Assembly (NCBI GenBank): GCA_963828405.1 | Contig: CAWHEG010000012.1 | Coordinates: forward strand, 62,001-126,000 | DNA from: JANMJD01 sp963828405 | GTDB lineage: Bacteria; Actinomycetota; Acidimicrobiia; Acidimicrobiales; Ilumatobacteraceae | Direction: 5' to 3' | Length of the DNA stretch: 64,000 nucleotides | Shown here: positions 15,554 to 23,869 of the stretch, piece by piece | How the letters are laid out: the number at the start of each line of letters is the position of its first letter | Position numbering within the stretch: position 1 is the stretch's first letter | Notes under the pieces: model-generated | What the model was told of the DNA's origin: nothing | The model's database searches: none | Seen by the model: the letters and a program-made list of their open reading frames with translations, nothing else | Program-made: the position numbers and the translations under genes

Positions 15554-18081
15554 TCCCGGCGAGGCGGTTGTGTTTCGTCAGCTCCGAGTTTCCCGGCCTC
15601 ACCCGAGGCGGCATTGGAGCATCGGTCGCAACGCTCGCCTCGGGGCTCGCCGGCAGGGGATGGCAAGTTGTCGTGCTGGCCAGCGGATTGGCCGCCGAGG
15701 AACTCGCTCGGCTGGGCCACACGATCCCCGACATCCCCGACGGCGTAGATCTCATCGGCGCATTCGATCCCCGCTTCGACGAGATCACCGAACCGGTCCC
15801 CGCGTGGGCGCACGGCCACGATCTCACCGCCATCGCAGTGCGCGCTTCGCTCTGCGTCGAGCATCTCGCCGGGCAGCAGCGCTTCGACCTCATCGAGGTC
15901 CACGACTACCAGGGACTCGGCTCACACCTTCTGAAACGGCGACGCCTACTCGGCGGGCCGCTGGCCGCAACTCCGATCGTGATTCGCCTGCACGGCACCG
16001 CCGAGATCTGTCTCGAGCACGAAGACGTGTCACTCGTGACCGCCGGTCATCGCCGATCGTTCCAGCTGGAGCGATACGCCCTTGCCCACGCCGACGCGAT
16101 CGTTTGCGCGTCGGCCGACTACGGCCGGTGGTTCGCCCAGCGGTTCGACATCCAGCCGGATCGCCTCGTCGTCAGCCCGCTTCCGTTCGTTCCCGTCGAA
16201 CTCCCTCCCGGCGAGGTGGCGCCCCATCCTCTGACGGTGACATTCGTCGGGAAGGTGCAACGACTGAAGGGCGTAGCGCGCTTCGTCGACGAGGCGGTGA
16301 GGGCGATGCGAACCTCGCGACCCGACCTTCGGGCCGTGGTCGTCGGCGGTGATTCCACCGATTTGCGCAACGGTGGCAGCCTGCTCGCCGGGATTCAGGC
16401 GCGGATTCCCCTCGACCTGCGGGCCAACTTCGAGTTCACCGGCCACGTGGATCGTTCGGTCCTTACGTCCATCCTGCGGCGATGCGACATGGTGGTGTTC
16501 CCCAATCACGTCGAGACGTTCTGCCTGGTGGCGTACGAACTGCTGTCGACCGGTCTCCCGTACGTCATGTCGGGTATTCCTGCGTTCGATTCCGTCGCCG
16601 CCGTGCGCGAGGAACTCGGCTTGACCACGGTTCGCTTCGGTGACGCCCCCGGATCCCTCGTCGAGGCCATCGAGAAGACCTCCGCGGCGTCAGGGAGATC
16701 CGACATCGACGTCGAGCTCCTTCGCTGGCGCGGTCTGGGCGCGTACGTGGAACTTGCAGACCGTGCGGTGCTGTCCCCACCGGACTCGTCTCCGAGCGAC
16801 GACGATCCCCGAGTCACCGTGATCGTGCCCTACTACAACATGCAGGACTACGTCGAGGAGACTGTTGCCTCGTTGCTCCGCTGTGACTACGACGACCTCG
16901 AGGTCATCGTCGTCGACGACGGTTCATCCGACCCGGTCGCGGCGGCCGCCTTCGATTCCCTCGAGCGTCGGCTGGCGGCAGATCACCGATTCGTCTTCCT
17001 CCGCAAGCCGAACGGCGGTCTGGGGAGCGCGCGAAACGCGGGAATCGGTCGAGCGACCGGTGCCTACATCCTGCCCCTCGACAGCGACGACCTCATCGAA
17101 CCAGCGATGATCACGACGCTGGTGCGGGCCCTACGACGAAACCCTGAACTCGACGTCGTGTCCTGCTACGTCAGGTTCTTCGAAGATTCCACCACGCTCG
17201 CTCCTGTCGACTTCGTGGTGCCCTACGACCTCGATCCACTCCTGATCGCGTTGGAGAACCGCGCCGGGGTCGCGTCGAGCATGTTCCGTCGAGAGGTCTT
17301 CGACGACCTCCGATACGACGAGTGGCTCTGGTCCTTCGAGGATTGGTCGATGTGGTGGTCGCTCGCCGCCGCTGGGCGGCGAGCCGAGGTGCTCCCCGAA
17401 GTGTTGTTCAACTACCGCCGACGGCACGGATCGATGGTCAAGGGTGTGACGCCTACCGCATGGGCGTCGTTGATCAATCACATCGCCAGCCGGCATCGGG
17501 CGCTGCTCGAACGCCACGCCGTGGACGTCTACACCCTGGTCATGAGCGCATTCGTGGAAACCCGGGCCGAGATGCATCGGCTGATGTCGGTCCAGCCCTC
17601 CACGCCCTCGGCGGTCTCAGAGGCGATCGTGTCCGAGGCACGATCGTTGCGTGAATCCCGCAGCTTCCACATCGGCATGACCATTCGGCGAACCGTGCGA
17701 AGGCTGATGAGGCCACTCGCCCATGGTGCTTGGCAGGTTCGCGTGAGAACAATCGACCGGGCCGCTATCGACTTCCTCGGCTCGAGATTCGGCGACGGTG
17801 GTGTCTACTCACTCGGTGGCATATGTCATGTCGTGAACTGCTCCACGACGGTTGACGAGGTCGAGGGCAATCGCATCCTGCGAAGCCAGAGCGGTGGAGC
17901 CAGCTTCTCGGTGAAAGCCGACGACGAGGTGGTCCACTTACGCTTCCGAGCCACAGCCGACAATGGTCAGATCGAAGTATGCGGGCCCGCGGGCAAGATC
18001 CGAGTTCCGGCCGGGACGGGAGAGGTCGTGGAGGTTCGGGTGGGGCGGGCATCGGCACCGGTGGTGACCCGGCCGACTTGA
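15550..18081 (+). CDS. Bifunctional glycosyltransferase, GT4 + GT2 domains
   Basis: An 843-residue fusion. The first about 400 residues are GT-B family 4-like: CFVSSEFPGLTRGGIGASVA, FDLIEVHDYQG, and the donor-site segment VVFPNHVETFCLVAYELLSTGLPYV. From about residue 421 a GT-A family 2 domain begins (VTVIVPYYNMQDYVEE, VIVVDDGSSDP, GGLGSARNAGI, and the metal-binding LDSDD). A tail of about 100 residues (740-843) looks like beta strands. Two linkages could be built by one protein, as in capsule and O-antigen polymerising transferases. The GTG overlaps the wzt stop. The last 115 bases overlap the convergent gene; its beta-strand pattern continues through the overlap, so I regard this C terminus as real. 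Confidence 0.82.
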   Translation: MIPARRLCFVSSEFPGLTRGGIGASVATLASGLAGRGWQVVVLASGLAAEELARLGHTIPDIPDGVDLIGAFDPRFDEITEPVPAWAHGHDLTAIAVRASLCVEHLAGQQRFDLIEVHDYQGLGSHLLKRRRLLGGPLAATPIVIRLHGTAEICLEHEDVSLVTAGHRRSFQLERYALAHADAIVCASADYGRWFAQRFDIQPDRLVVSPLPFVPVELPPGEVAPHPLTVTFVGKVQRLKGVARFVDEAVRAMRTSRPDLRAVVVGGDSTDLRNGGSLLAGIQARIPLDLRANFEFTGHVDRSVLTSILRRCDMVVFPNHVETFCLVAYELLSTGLPYVMSGIPAFDSVAAVREELGLTTVRFGDAPGSLVEAIEKTSAASGRSDIDVELLRWRGLGAYVELADRAVLSPPDSSPSDDDPRVTVIVPYYNMQDYVEETVASLLRCDYDDLEVIVVDDGSSDPVAAAAFDSLERRLAADHRFVFLRKPNGGLGSARNAGIGRATGAYILPLDSDDLIEPAMITTLVRALRRNPELDVVSCYVRFFEDSTTLAPVDFVVPYDLDPLLIALENRAGVASSMFRREVFDDLRYDEWLWSFEDWSMWWSLAAAGRRAEVLPEVLFNYRRRHGSMVKGVTPTAWASLINHIASRHRALLERHAVDVYTLVMSAFVETRAEMHRLMSVQPSTPSAVSEAIVSEARSLRESRSFHIGMTIRRTVRRLMRPLAHGAWQVRVRTIDRAAIDFLGSRFGDGGVYSLGGICHVVNCSTTVDEVEGNRILRSQSGGASFSVKADDEVVHLRFRATADNGQIEVCGPAGKIRVPAGTGEVVEVRVGRASAPVVTRPT

Positions 18082-19820
18082 GTCGGTGCTCTCCACGACT
18101 CGACTGCGCGCAACACCATCGACCCAACCGATCTCAAGTCGACCGACGTCGCGGGGAGTGCGATTCGCCTCACGCCCGACTCGGAGAATTCGATCGAGGT
18201 TCTGCTTTCGCCGACGCGCATCTCGAGCCAGCCCGGAGTGAACGTCTCGACGACCAATGTGGAACCTGATCGCGCCACGTGCAGAAGGCCGGACGTCAGC
18301 GGACGCACACCACCGTCAGCGTCATCCTCGGCCAGACCGGCGAATCTCGCCAAGCCGGAACGGCCGACGAGAAACCGTTCGAGACCGTGATACAACTGCG
18401 ACAAATCCTCCGCCGTCACGCCGATCGGGGCGACGGCCGTCGAAAGCCTGATCAGCTGGGCAACGGATCGATGATCCGTGGACTCACCCCGATCGGACGC
18501 AGGTGAGATCAGGGTGAGCAGCGGGAGCGTCGTGCTCGCAGCGATCATCGGCGCAAGGTGATCTGCCCCGTCGACGACGCACCACAGACCGTCGGTGAGC
18601 CCGCTCGTCCGGTTGAGCTCCGTCAGGGTTGCCGTGATGTCCCCCGGACTGGCAGCGGCCTGCATCGGAACACGGTGCTCCCAGACACCGTCACGCAGAT
18701 CAACCGTCACGTTCTCGGCGACGGCGTCGTGGACGAGCCGTCGAACCTGATGACCTCGTTCGGCCAGGCTCGCCAGCCCGCTTGGCAACGATGCCTCGCC
18801 TGATCCGACGAAGATGAACTTCGTCGGATCGAATCTCGGTCCCTCAAGAAACGGAACCGCGTCGGATCGCTCGCGCTCTACTGAGACGGTCGGCGCTGCC
18901 CCCTCCCGTACTTGCAGCCCGGCGGCGACGCCGTCTTCGATCGCGTGTTCAAAGCGACCCCGGGCGCCGTCGACTTCAACTGCGTCCAACAGCCCGGCAT
19001 CGAGAGACCGTTGAAGATCGGCGGCGCAGAACTCGGCGTAGAGGACCGCATCAGCCAGCAACTCGTCCCGGGTGAGATCTGAGTGCTTGAAGGAGAAATA
19101 CGTCTTGTTCTTGAGCACCGAGTACCAGTCGCGCACCACCCGCTGCTCTGTTCGGACGTCACTTGGCCGGTTCTTATGGTGGATCGCCCCGCGCTCCAGT
19201 TGGACGACCCGATATCCGCTGTCGGCCAGACGGACGCAAACGTCGACCTCATCGAGGTAGTACTCGTAGAACTCATCGAATCCGCCCACGACCGCCAGCG
19301 CCTGGCGTCGGTAGAGGGCATTGCCGCCCGGGGCGTAGGGAATCGACCACGACCCCGGGACGCTGCCCCAGGCACCATCGTTGGCGTGGTCGAGGTGTTG
19401 AGGTCGACCAAGTCGGCTGCAGCCCATGGCCACGTATTGGGGCCGCGCGCCTGTGTGGTCGAGTACCAGCCCGCCCACGGCACCCACTTCTGGATCGGTG
19501 ACAATCGCCGTCGCCAGATCGGTGAGCCACGACGGTTCGGGGTACGCATCGTCATCGATGAACGCAATGAAGTCTCCGGCCGAGGCGCGAATGCCGACAT
19601 TGCGGGCGACGCTGAGGTTCTTGACGCTCGTCCGACGAGTGCAGACCCGCGACTCCCACCGGTGAAGCACATCGTCGGTGTGGTCGGTCCCCGGTCCGGC
19701 GACAACCACAACTTCGAATGGCTCGTACTCCTGCAGCTCAAGAGCCCGCAGGAGGAGCTCGAGGCTGTCCGCCCGATCGATCGTGGCGACGACGACCGAG
19801 ATGAGTGGGCCCGCCATCAT
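17967..19820 (-). CDS. GT2 glycosyltransferase with a large C-terminal extension
   Basis: A 617-residue protein. Residues 1-300 are a GT-A family 2 enzyme of the rhamnosyl/mycolyl-arabinogalactan type: LISVVVATIDR, the donor-binding VARNVGIRASAGDFIAFIDDDA (read as separate motifs VARNVG and IDDDA), and the later EYYLDEVDVCVRLADSGYR catalytic segment with a following H-H-K. The remaining about 300 residues have no domain I recognise (contains FIFVGSGEASLPSGLASLAERGH and a predicted beta-rich end). The ATG at 19820 overlaps the upstream stop by ATGA. The last about 38 codons run antisense into the neighbouring gene and look like low-complexity read-through (Thr/Arg/Pro-rich). Confidence 0.8.
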   Translation of the reverse strand: MMAGPLISVVVATIDRADSLELLLRALELQEYEPFEVVVVAGPGTDHTDDVLHRWESRVCTRRTSVKNLSVARNVGIRASAGDFIAFIDDDAYPEPSWLTDLATAIVTDPEVGAVGGLVLDHTGARPQYVAMGCSRLGRPQHLDHANDGAWGSVPGSWSIPYAPGGNALYRRQALAVVGGFDEFYEYYLDEVDVCVRLADSGYRVVQLERGAIHHKNRPSDVRTEQRVVRDWYSVLKNKTYFSFKHSDLTRDELLADAVLYAEFCAADLQRSLDAGLLDAVEVDGARGRFEHAIEDGVAAGLQVREGAAPTVSVERERSDAVPFLEGPRFDPTKFIFVGSGEASLPSGLASLAERGHQVRRLVHDAVAENVTVDLRDGVWEHRVPMQAAASPGDITATLTELNRTSGLTDGLWCVVDGADHLAPMIAASTTLPLLTLISPASDRGESTDHRSVAQLIRLSTAVAPIGVTAEDLSQLYHGLERFLVGRSGLARFAGLAEDDADGGVRPLTSGLLHVARSGSTLVVETFTPGWLEMRVGESRTSIEFSESGVRRIALPATSVDLRSVGSMVLRAVESWRAPTQVGRVTTGADARPTRTSTTSPVPAGTRILPAGPHTSI

Positions 19821-20569
19821 GAGGGCCGAACGCCGCTCACGAGCATCTCCCATTCGTGCGGGCCCTGGATTGTCGACGCAGATACCTCGACAAATCCGGC
19901 CTCGGTGAGCAGGGCGGACCACGCCTCGCTCGAACGGGGGGCCCCATCGCGGTCCAGTCCGCTTCGGGCGGTCAAGTGACGGAACCCTTCGCTCGACACC
20001 GTGCCGGCCATCCAGGCTTCGACGAGTCGGGCAGCATCGAGGACTTGAATACTCAGTCGCCCGCCGGGAACCAGACGAGACCACCAAAGAGCGAGCGCGA
20101 CATGCCTGATTTCCGAGACGTCGAGTTCACGAAGAGGCTCGACGACAACGAGTTCCTGGACCGACGAGCCGTAGAACGTCGAATCCACGGACCCAGTCGA
20201 CTCGCGAGGAGGAACCGGCAACCCCGACAAGATGGCCGGCACCGCCGACGGGTCGCCACTGGCAAGCGCAAGAACCGCGGCTTCCAGGCGGTCGAAGCGA
20301 CGCCCCAACTCATTCTGGCTCTGCGTGAGACGTCTGGCGGCGGCGCCGGTCGACGCGATGGCGTTCTCTGCCGCCGGCACGATCTGGCTCAGCCGTGCGA
20401 CCTCGCTCGCCAGCTCGTGAACCCTGCCATCGACATGCCACGCCAGGTGATGGGCGGTGTCGATACGCCTATCGATCGGGTCGCGCTCTGCTCTCGAAGG
20501 ACTCGTCGCTCGGGCGAGCTGCGACGCGCCCCTTCGGGCACCGCGTAGTATCCGAGCCATCGTCGACAT
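19817..20569 (-). CDS. Coiled-coil protein with a partial methyltransferase-like C terminus
   Basis: A 250-residue protein, first in a two-gene operon with the GT2 gene behind it. Residues about 40-110 are predicted helical and coiled (RVHELASEVARLSQI; LTQSQNELGRRFDRLEAAVLALA). The C-terminal part (about 145-250) resembles the second half of a class I methyltransferase, with SEIRHVALALWWSRLVPGGRLSIQV corresponding to the region after motif II, and EAGFVEVSA near the end. A glycine-rich SAM-binding motif I is absent, so it may bind a partner or substrate and not SAM. The ATG at 20569 has AAGGAG five bases upstream. I do not recognise a named family. Confidence 0.55.
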   Translation of the reverse strand: MSTMARILRGARRGASQLARATSPSRAERDPIDRRIDTAHHLAWHVDGRVHELASEVARLSQIVPAAENAIASTGAAARRLTQSQNELGRRFDRLEAAVLALASGDPSAVPAILSGLPVPPRESTGSVDSTFYGSSVQELVVVEPLRELDVSEIRHVALALWWSRLVPGGRLSIQVLDAARLVEAWMAGTVSSEGFRHLTARSGLDRDGAPRSSEAWSALLTEAGFVEVSASTIQGPHEWEMLVSGVRPS

Positions 20570-20734
20570 CGTCGCTCCTTGGTGAATGCTCGGCGCGGCT
20601 GCAGCCACCCGATCCGGGACTGTCCCAGAGTAACGGCCTGGCCCGCCCAGATTCGAGACACCTCAAGGGAGTGACCACGAAAAGAGCGCCGATCCTGCCG
20701 CCATTGCGATGCGTCCTCCACTAGCGTGACGTCG

Positions 20735-21739
20735 ATGTCCATTCTCGTAACCGGTGGGGCCGGCTACATCGGCTCGCACACGGTTCGTCAGCTCGTGAGC
20801 AGGGGCGAAACCGTCGTGGTCCTCGACTCGCTCGAGTTCGGCCATCGGGCGTCGATCGGCGCCGTTCCTCTCGTTGTGGGAACGACAGCCGATCGAGATC
20901 TCATCAGCTCCACGATTCGGGACCACGGCGTCGATGCGATCATCCACTTCGCCGCCTATAAGGCGGCCGGCGAGTCAATGGAACAGCCCGAACGATACTT
21001 CCGCAACAACGTCGCCGGAACTCTGACGCTGCTCGAGGCGGCTCACGCCGAAGGGGTGCGACACCTCGTGTTTTCCTCAACGTGTGCGGTGTACGGCACT
21101 CCGACACTCGTCCCGGTCGCCGAATCGGCCCCGTTGGGCCCCGAGAGTCCGTATGGCGAATCAAAACTGATGTGCGAGCAGATGCTGCGGTGGTGGGATG
21201 TGTGCCACGGGCTCCGATACGCCAGCCTCAGATACTTCAACGCGGCCGGGGCATCTCACGACGCGAGCATCGGGGAAGACTGGACCGTCAGCTTGAATCT
21301 GGTGCCCATCGTCATGAAGGCGATCCTGGAGCGGGGTCCGGCCTTGACGGTTTTCGGGACCGACTACCCGACACCCGACGGGACGGCGATTCGCGACTAC
21401 ATCCACGTCGACGATCTCGCAGACGCCCATCTGCGATCCCTGGATCGACTTCGCGGGGGCGCCGACAGCTTCGTTCTCAACCTTGGGACCGGCCAGGGCT
21501 CATCCGTCCAACAGGTGATCGATACGGCCGAAGCGGTGAGCGGGCACGTCGTGCCGCGCACGTATTCGGGCCGACGAATGGGTGACCCGGTATGCGTTTT
21601 CGCGGACAACCGGGCCGCCGTCAAGCTCCTCGGCTGGCGGCCGGAGTACGGCCTCGGCGACATCGTTGCATCCGCCTGGCGGTGGCATTCGACCCATCCC
21701 GATGGACTCGACGGCTCCCGACGCAACAATGCTGACTAG
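20735..21739 (+). CDS. galE: UDP-glucose 4-epimerase
   Basis: A 334-residue extended short-chain dehydrogenase that interconverts UDP-glucose and UDP-galactose (or the GlcNAc/GalNAc pair) using bound NAD. The N terminus has the Rossmann motif GGAGYIGSHT; the catalytic residues are in SSTCAVYG and Y140-x3-K144 (PYGESK); LRYFNAAGA and RDYIHVDDLADAH are GalE signatures. It would supply galactose donors for the glycosyltransferases around it. A GTG nine bases upstream (20726) is an alternative start. The 3' end overlaps the next gene by about 11 bases. Confidence 0.93.
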   Translation: MSILVTGGAGYIGSHTVRQLVSRGETVVVLDSLEFGHRASIGAVPLVVGTTADRDLISSTIRDHGVDAIIHFAAYKAAGESMEQPERYFRNNVAGTLTLLEAAHAEGVRHLVFSSTCAVYGTPTLVPVAESAPLGPESPYGESKLMCEQMLRWWDVCHGLRYASLRYFNAAGASHDASIGEDWTVSLNLVPIVMKAILERGPALTVFGTDYPTPDGTAIRDYIHVDDLADAHLRSLDRLRGGADSFVLNLGTGQGSSVQQVIDTAEAVSGHVVPRTYSGRRMGDPVCVFADNRAAVKLLGWRPEYGLGDIVASAWRWHSTHPDGLDGSRRNNAD

Positions 21740-23258
21740 CGTTGCACCCACTGAGCCGGACCAACTCGATCCGCTTCCACCGCCGAAACGCAGCCCGGTC
21801 CAGGCGGCGCTTCGGTACATCATCCTCGTTTCGCTGAGCACTGTCGTCACGCTGGCGTTCTGGCCCGGGCATCTGTCGGGAGACTCGCTGAGTCAGATCG
21901 ATTCAGTCAGGACCGGACACATCTCCGATTGGCACGCCGGGGTGCTCCTCGCCCTCTGGCGTCCCTTTTGGCGACTCGGGCTCGGGGTGACCGCCGTCTT
22001 CGCCGGCAGCGTGCTGGTGTTCGTCAGCGGTCTCTATGCGACGTTGCGATCCGTGCTTCGACCCTGGAGCGCCGTCGGATCCACCTGTCTGCTCGTCGGG
22101 TTGCCTCCCATCCTCGGCTGGCTCGGCTACTTCGGACGCGATCAATGGTTCGCCGGCCTACTCCTGGCGACGACTGGGTGTCTCTCACTGGCCGTCCGGG
22201 GAACTCGGCCGCCGACGCAGTGGTGCTGGCTTTCGGTCGCACTCATCGCCTTCGCGCTAGCGCTTGCCGCGCGCCAGAACGGGGCTGCGTTCGGCCTGTT
22301 CGTCGCGGTGGCGTGGACCGGCGTTGCCCTCGAAACGTCGGCGGGCACAGGCTGGTTACTCCGATGCTCGGAATCGAGACGATGGCGGTGGTTGGCGTCG
22401 GTCATCGGCCGTGGAGCGCTGCGTGCGGCGACCGCGGTGGTGATCGTATTCGGGATGTTGGCCATGCTCGGCGCGGCGCGCCGGGCCCTGGGCATCGAAT
22501 CCAGCCATCCGGAACAGGCCGTCTACATCTACGATCTCGCCTCGCTGTCGATGCGCAGCGGGGAGAATCTGCTCCCGAGCGAGGTCTTTCCGTCCGGCCA
22601 GATGAGTGAGTTGCGGACCTACTACAACCGTTACAGCATCGATCCGTTGCTCTTCGGCCAAGATGCTCCCCTGACCTTTCCGGTCGCTGAGCCGACGGTG
22701 GTCAGACTTCGCAACCTGTGGCTACAGGCGATCCGTGAGCACCCGGTCGAGTACATGCGCGCCAAGTGGCAAATGTGGACCCGCCAGATCGGATGGTCCG
22801 GGGCGCCCTGGCAGGTGTACCACGCCGGCGTCGACCCGAACCCCTGGGGGTACAAGATCGCCCATCCTCGACTCAACCGCGCCGTCATCCATTATCTCGA
22901 ACGGTTCGGGCCGCCTCGGCTCACCGGCGCAGGTCTGGAGCGGGTGTGGGTCTACTTCGTGCCACTCGGTGCGGGAGTCCTGCTCTATACCCGTTCGAAG
23001 CGGCCGGCGCATCGCATCATCGCCTGGCTATGTGTCGGCGCGTTCGCCCATGTGCTCTCGGTGTTCTTTGGAGCCATGGGAGTGCAGTACCGTTACAGCT
23101 ACCCCGTGGTGATCGTCGCCGCGGTCGCGGCGGTGACACTTGTTGCGGACGGGCTACGGTTAGTCCGAACGCCGCGCCCGACACCAGGCCGCGGTTCGCG
23201 CCAGGGCGTCGGGGGTTCCGATGTCATGGAACCACCCGTTGACCTCGATGCCCGCTAG
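21729..23258 (+). CDS. Multi-pass membrane protein, GT-C-like
   Basis: A 509-residue polytopic protein with about nine to ten hydrophobic segments. The first loop contains WPGHLSGDSLSQIDSV, an acidic motif placed as in GT-C transferases and in uncharacterised polysaccharide membrane proteins, and a second loop carries GYFGRDQWFAG. A soluble region of about 130 residues with many aromatic residues (WQMWTRQIGW; WGYKIAHPRLNRAVIHYLERF) lies between later helices. I do not recognise a precise family; a lipid-linked sugar transferase or a polymerase-like role would fit the setting. An ATG at 21702 is an alternative start. The last 33 codons overlap the convergent hddC gene and look unstructured (Pro/Arg/Gly-rich). 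Confidence 0.6.
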   Translation: MLTSVAPTEPDQLDPLPPPKRSPVQAALRYIILVSLSTVVTLAFWPGHLSGDSLSQIDSVRTGHISDWHAGVLLALWRPFWRLGLGVTAVFAGSVLVFVSGLYATLRSVLRPWSAVGSTCLLVGLPPILGWLGYFGRDQWFAGLLLATTGCLSLAVRGTRPPTQWCWLSVALIAFALALAARQNGAAFGLFVAVAWTGVALETSAGTGWLLRCSESRRWRWLASVIGRGALRAATAVVIVFGMLAMLGAARRALGIESSHPEQAVYIYDLASLSMRSGENLLPSEVFPSGQMSELRTYYNRYSIDPLLFGQDAPLTFPVAEPTVVRLRNLWLQAIREHPVEYMRAKWQMWTRQIGWSGAPWQVYHAGVDPNPWGYKIAHPRLNRAVIHYLERFGPPRLTGAGLERVWVYFVPLGAGVLLYTRSKRPAHRIIAWLCVGAFAHVLSVFFGAMGVQYRYSYPVVIVAAVAAVTLVADGLRLVRTPRPTPGRGSRQGVGGSDVMEPPVDLDAR

Positions 23259-23869
23259 CTCCTCGGCAGCGACGAGACCGGACAGCGGGAGCGCGAGGTC
23301 GGCCGGCGATCCCGGAGTCAATTGACGAAAAGACTCCCGGGGCAGGATGAGAAGCCCGTAGTCGAGCCATTCGTGGGTGCCGGCAGCGTCGACCTTGGAG
23401 TACTCGGCGACGCGTCCGCTGCGCAGTGTCGTGTTGCTGGTCTGCTCACGATCCTGGTTGTGAACGACGGTCATCGCGGCCCGGCACGTCGATTCCCGCC
23501 ACGCCCGCTCGACCTGCCTCATGTCGGCTTCAAGCAGTGTGTCCCCGTACGTCACCCAGAAGTGCTCCGGCAGCGCATCGATCACCCGAGCGATCGCTCC
23601 CGCAGTCCCGAGCAGGCGATCGCCGTCGACGAGGCACCGTAACGTCAGCCCGTCCGTCGGTCGCTGATCGAGGTGATCCTGAATCTGCTCCCCACCGTGG
23701 CCGATGAGCAAGATCGCCTCGGTGACGCCGTTGTCGATCAACTCATCAAGCTTCCAGTCGAGGAACGGGCGGCCGGCCACCTCGATGAGTGCTTTGGGCA
23801 CGATCCCGCCGGTCACCGATCTGATTCTGGTTCCGAGTCCCCCGCGAGCACCACCGCCGAGAGGGTCAC
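23160..23869 (-). CDS. hddC: D-glycero-alpha-D-manno-heptose 1-phosphate guanylyltransferase, frameshifted in this sequence
   Basis: A nucleotidyltransferase that would activate heptose 1-phosphate with GTP. The GTG at 23869 overlaps the hddA stop (GTGA) and begins MTLSAVVLAG. The expected continuation GGLGTRIRSVTGG lies in another frame: the G-run at 23839-23843 (C5 on the plus strand) has five bases where six would keep the frame. After the shift the protein continues intact through VPKALIEVAGRPFLDWKLD, VTYGDTLLEAD and WFHDIGTPDAL to a stop at 23160. One missing G is therefore enough to explain the break. It is either a homopolymer error in the assembly or a real (possibly phase-variable) mutation. 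Without it the enzyme would be about 237 residues, normal for HddC. Confidence 0.78.

Noticed and set aside
17967..18080. The C terminus of the minus-strand GT2 as a functional domain
   Set aside because: The last about 38 codons are Thr/Arg/Pro-rich and antisense to an ordered part of the other gene, so they look like read-through.
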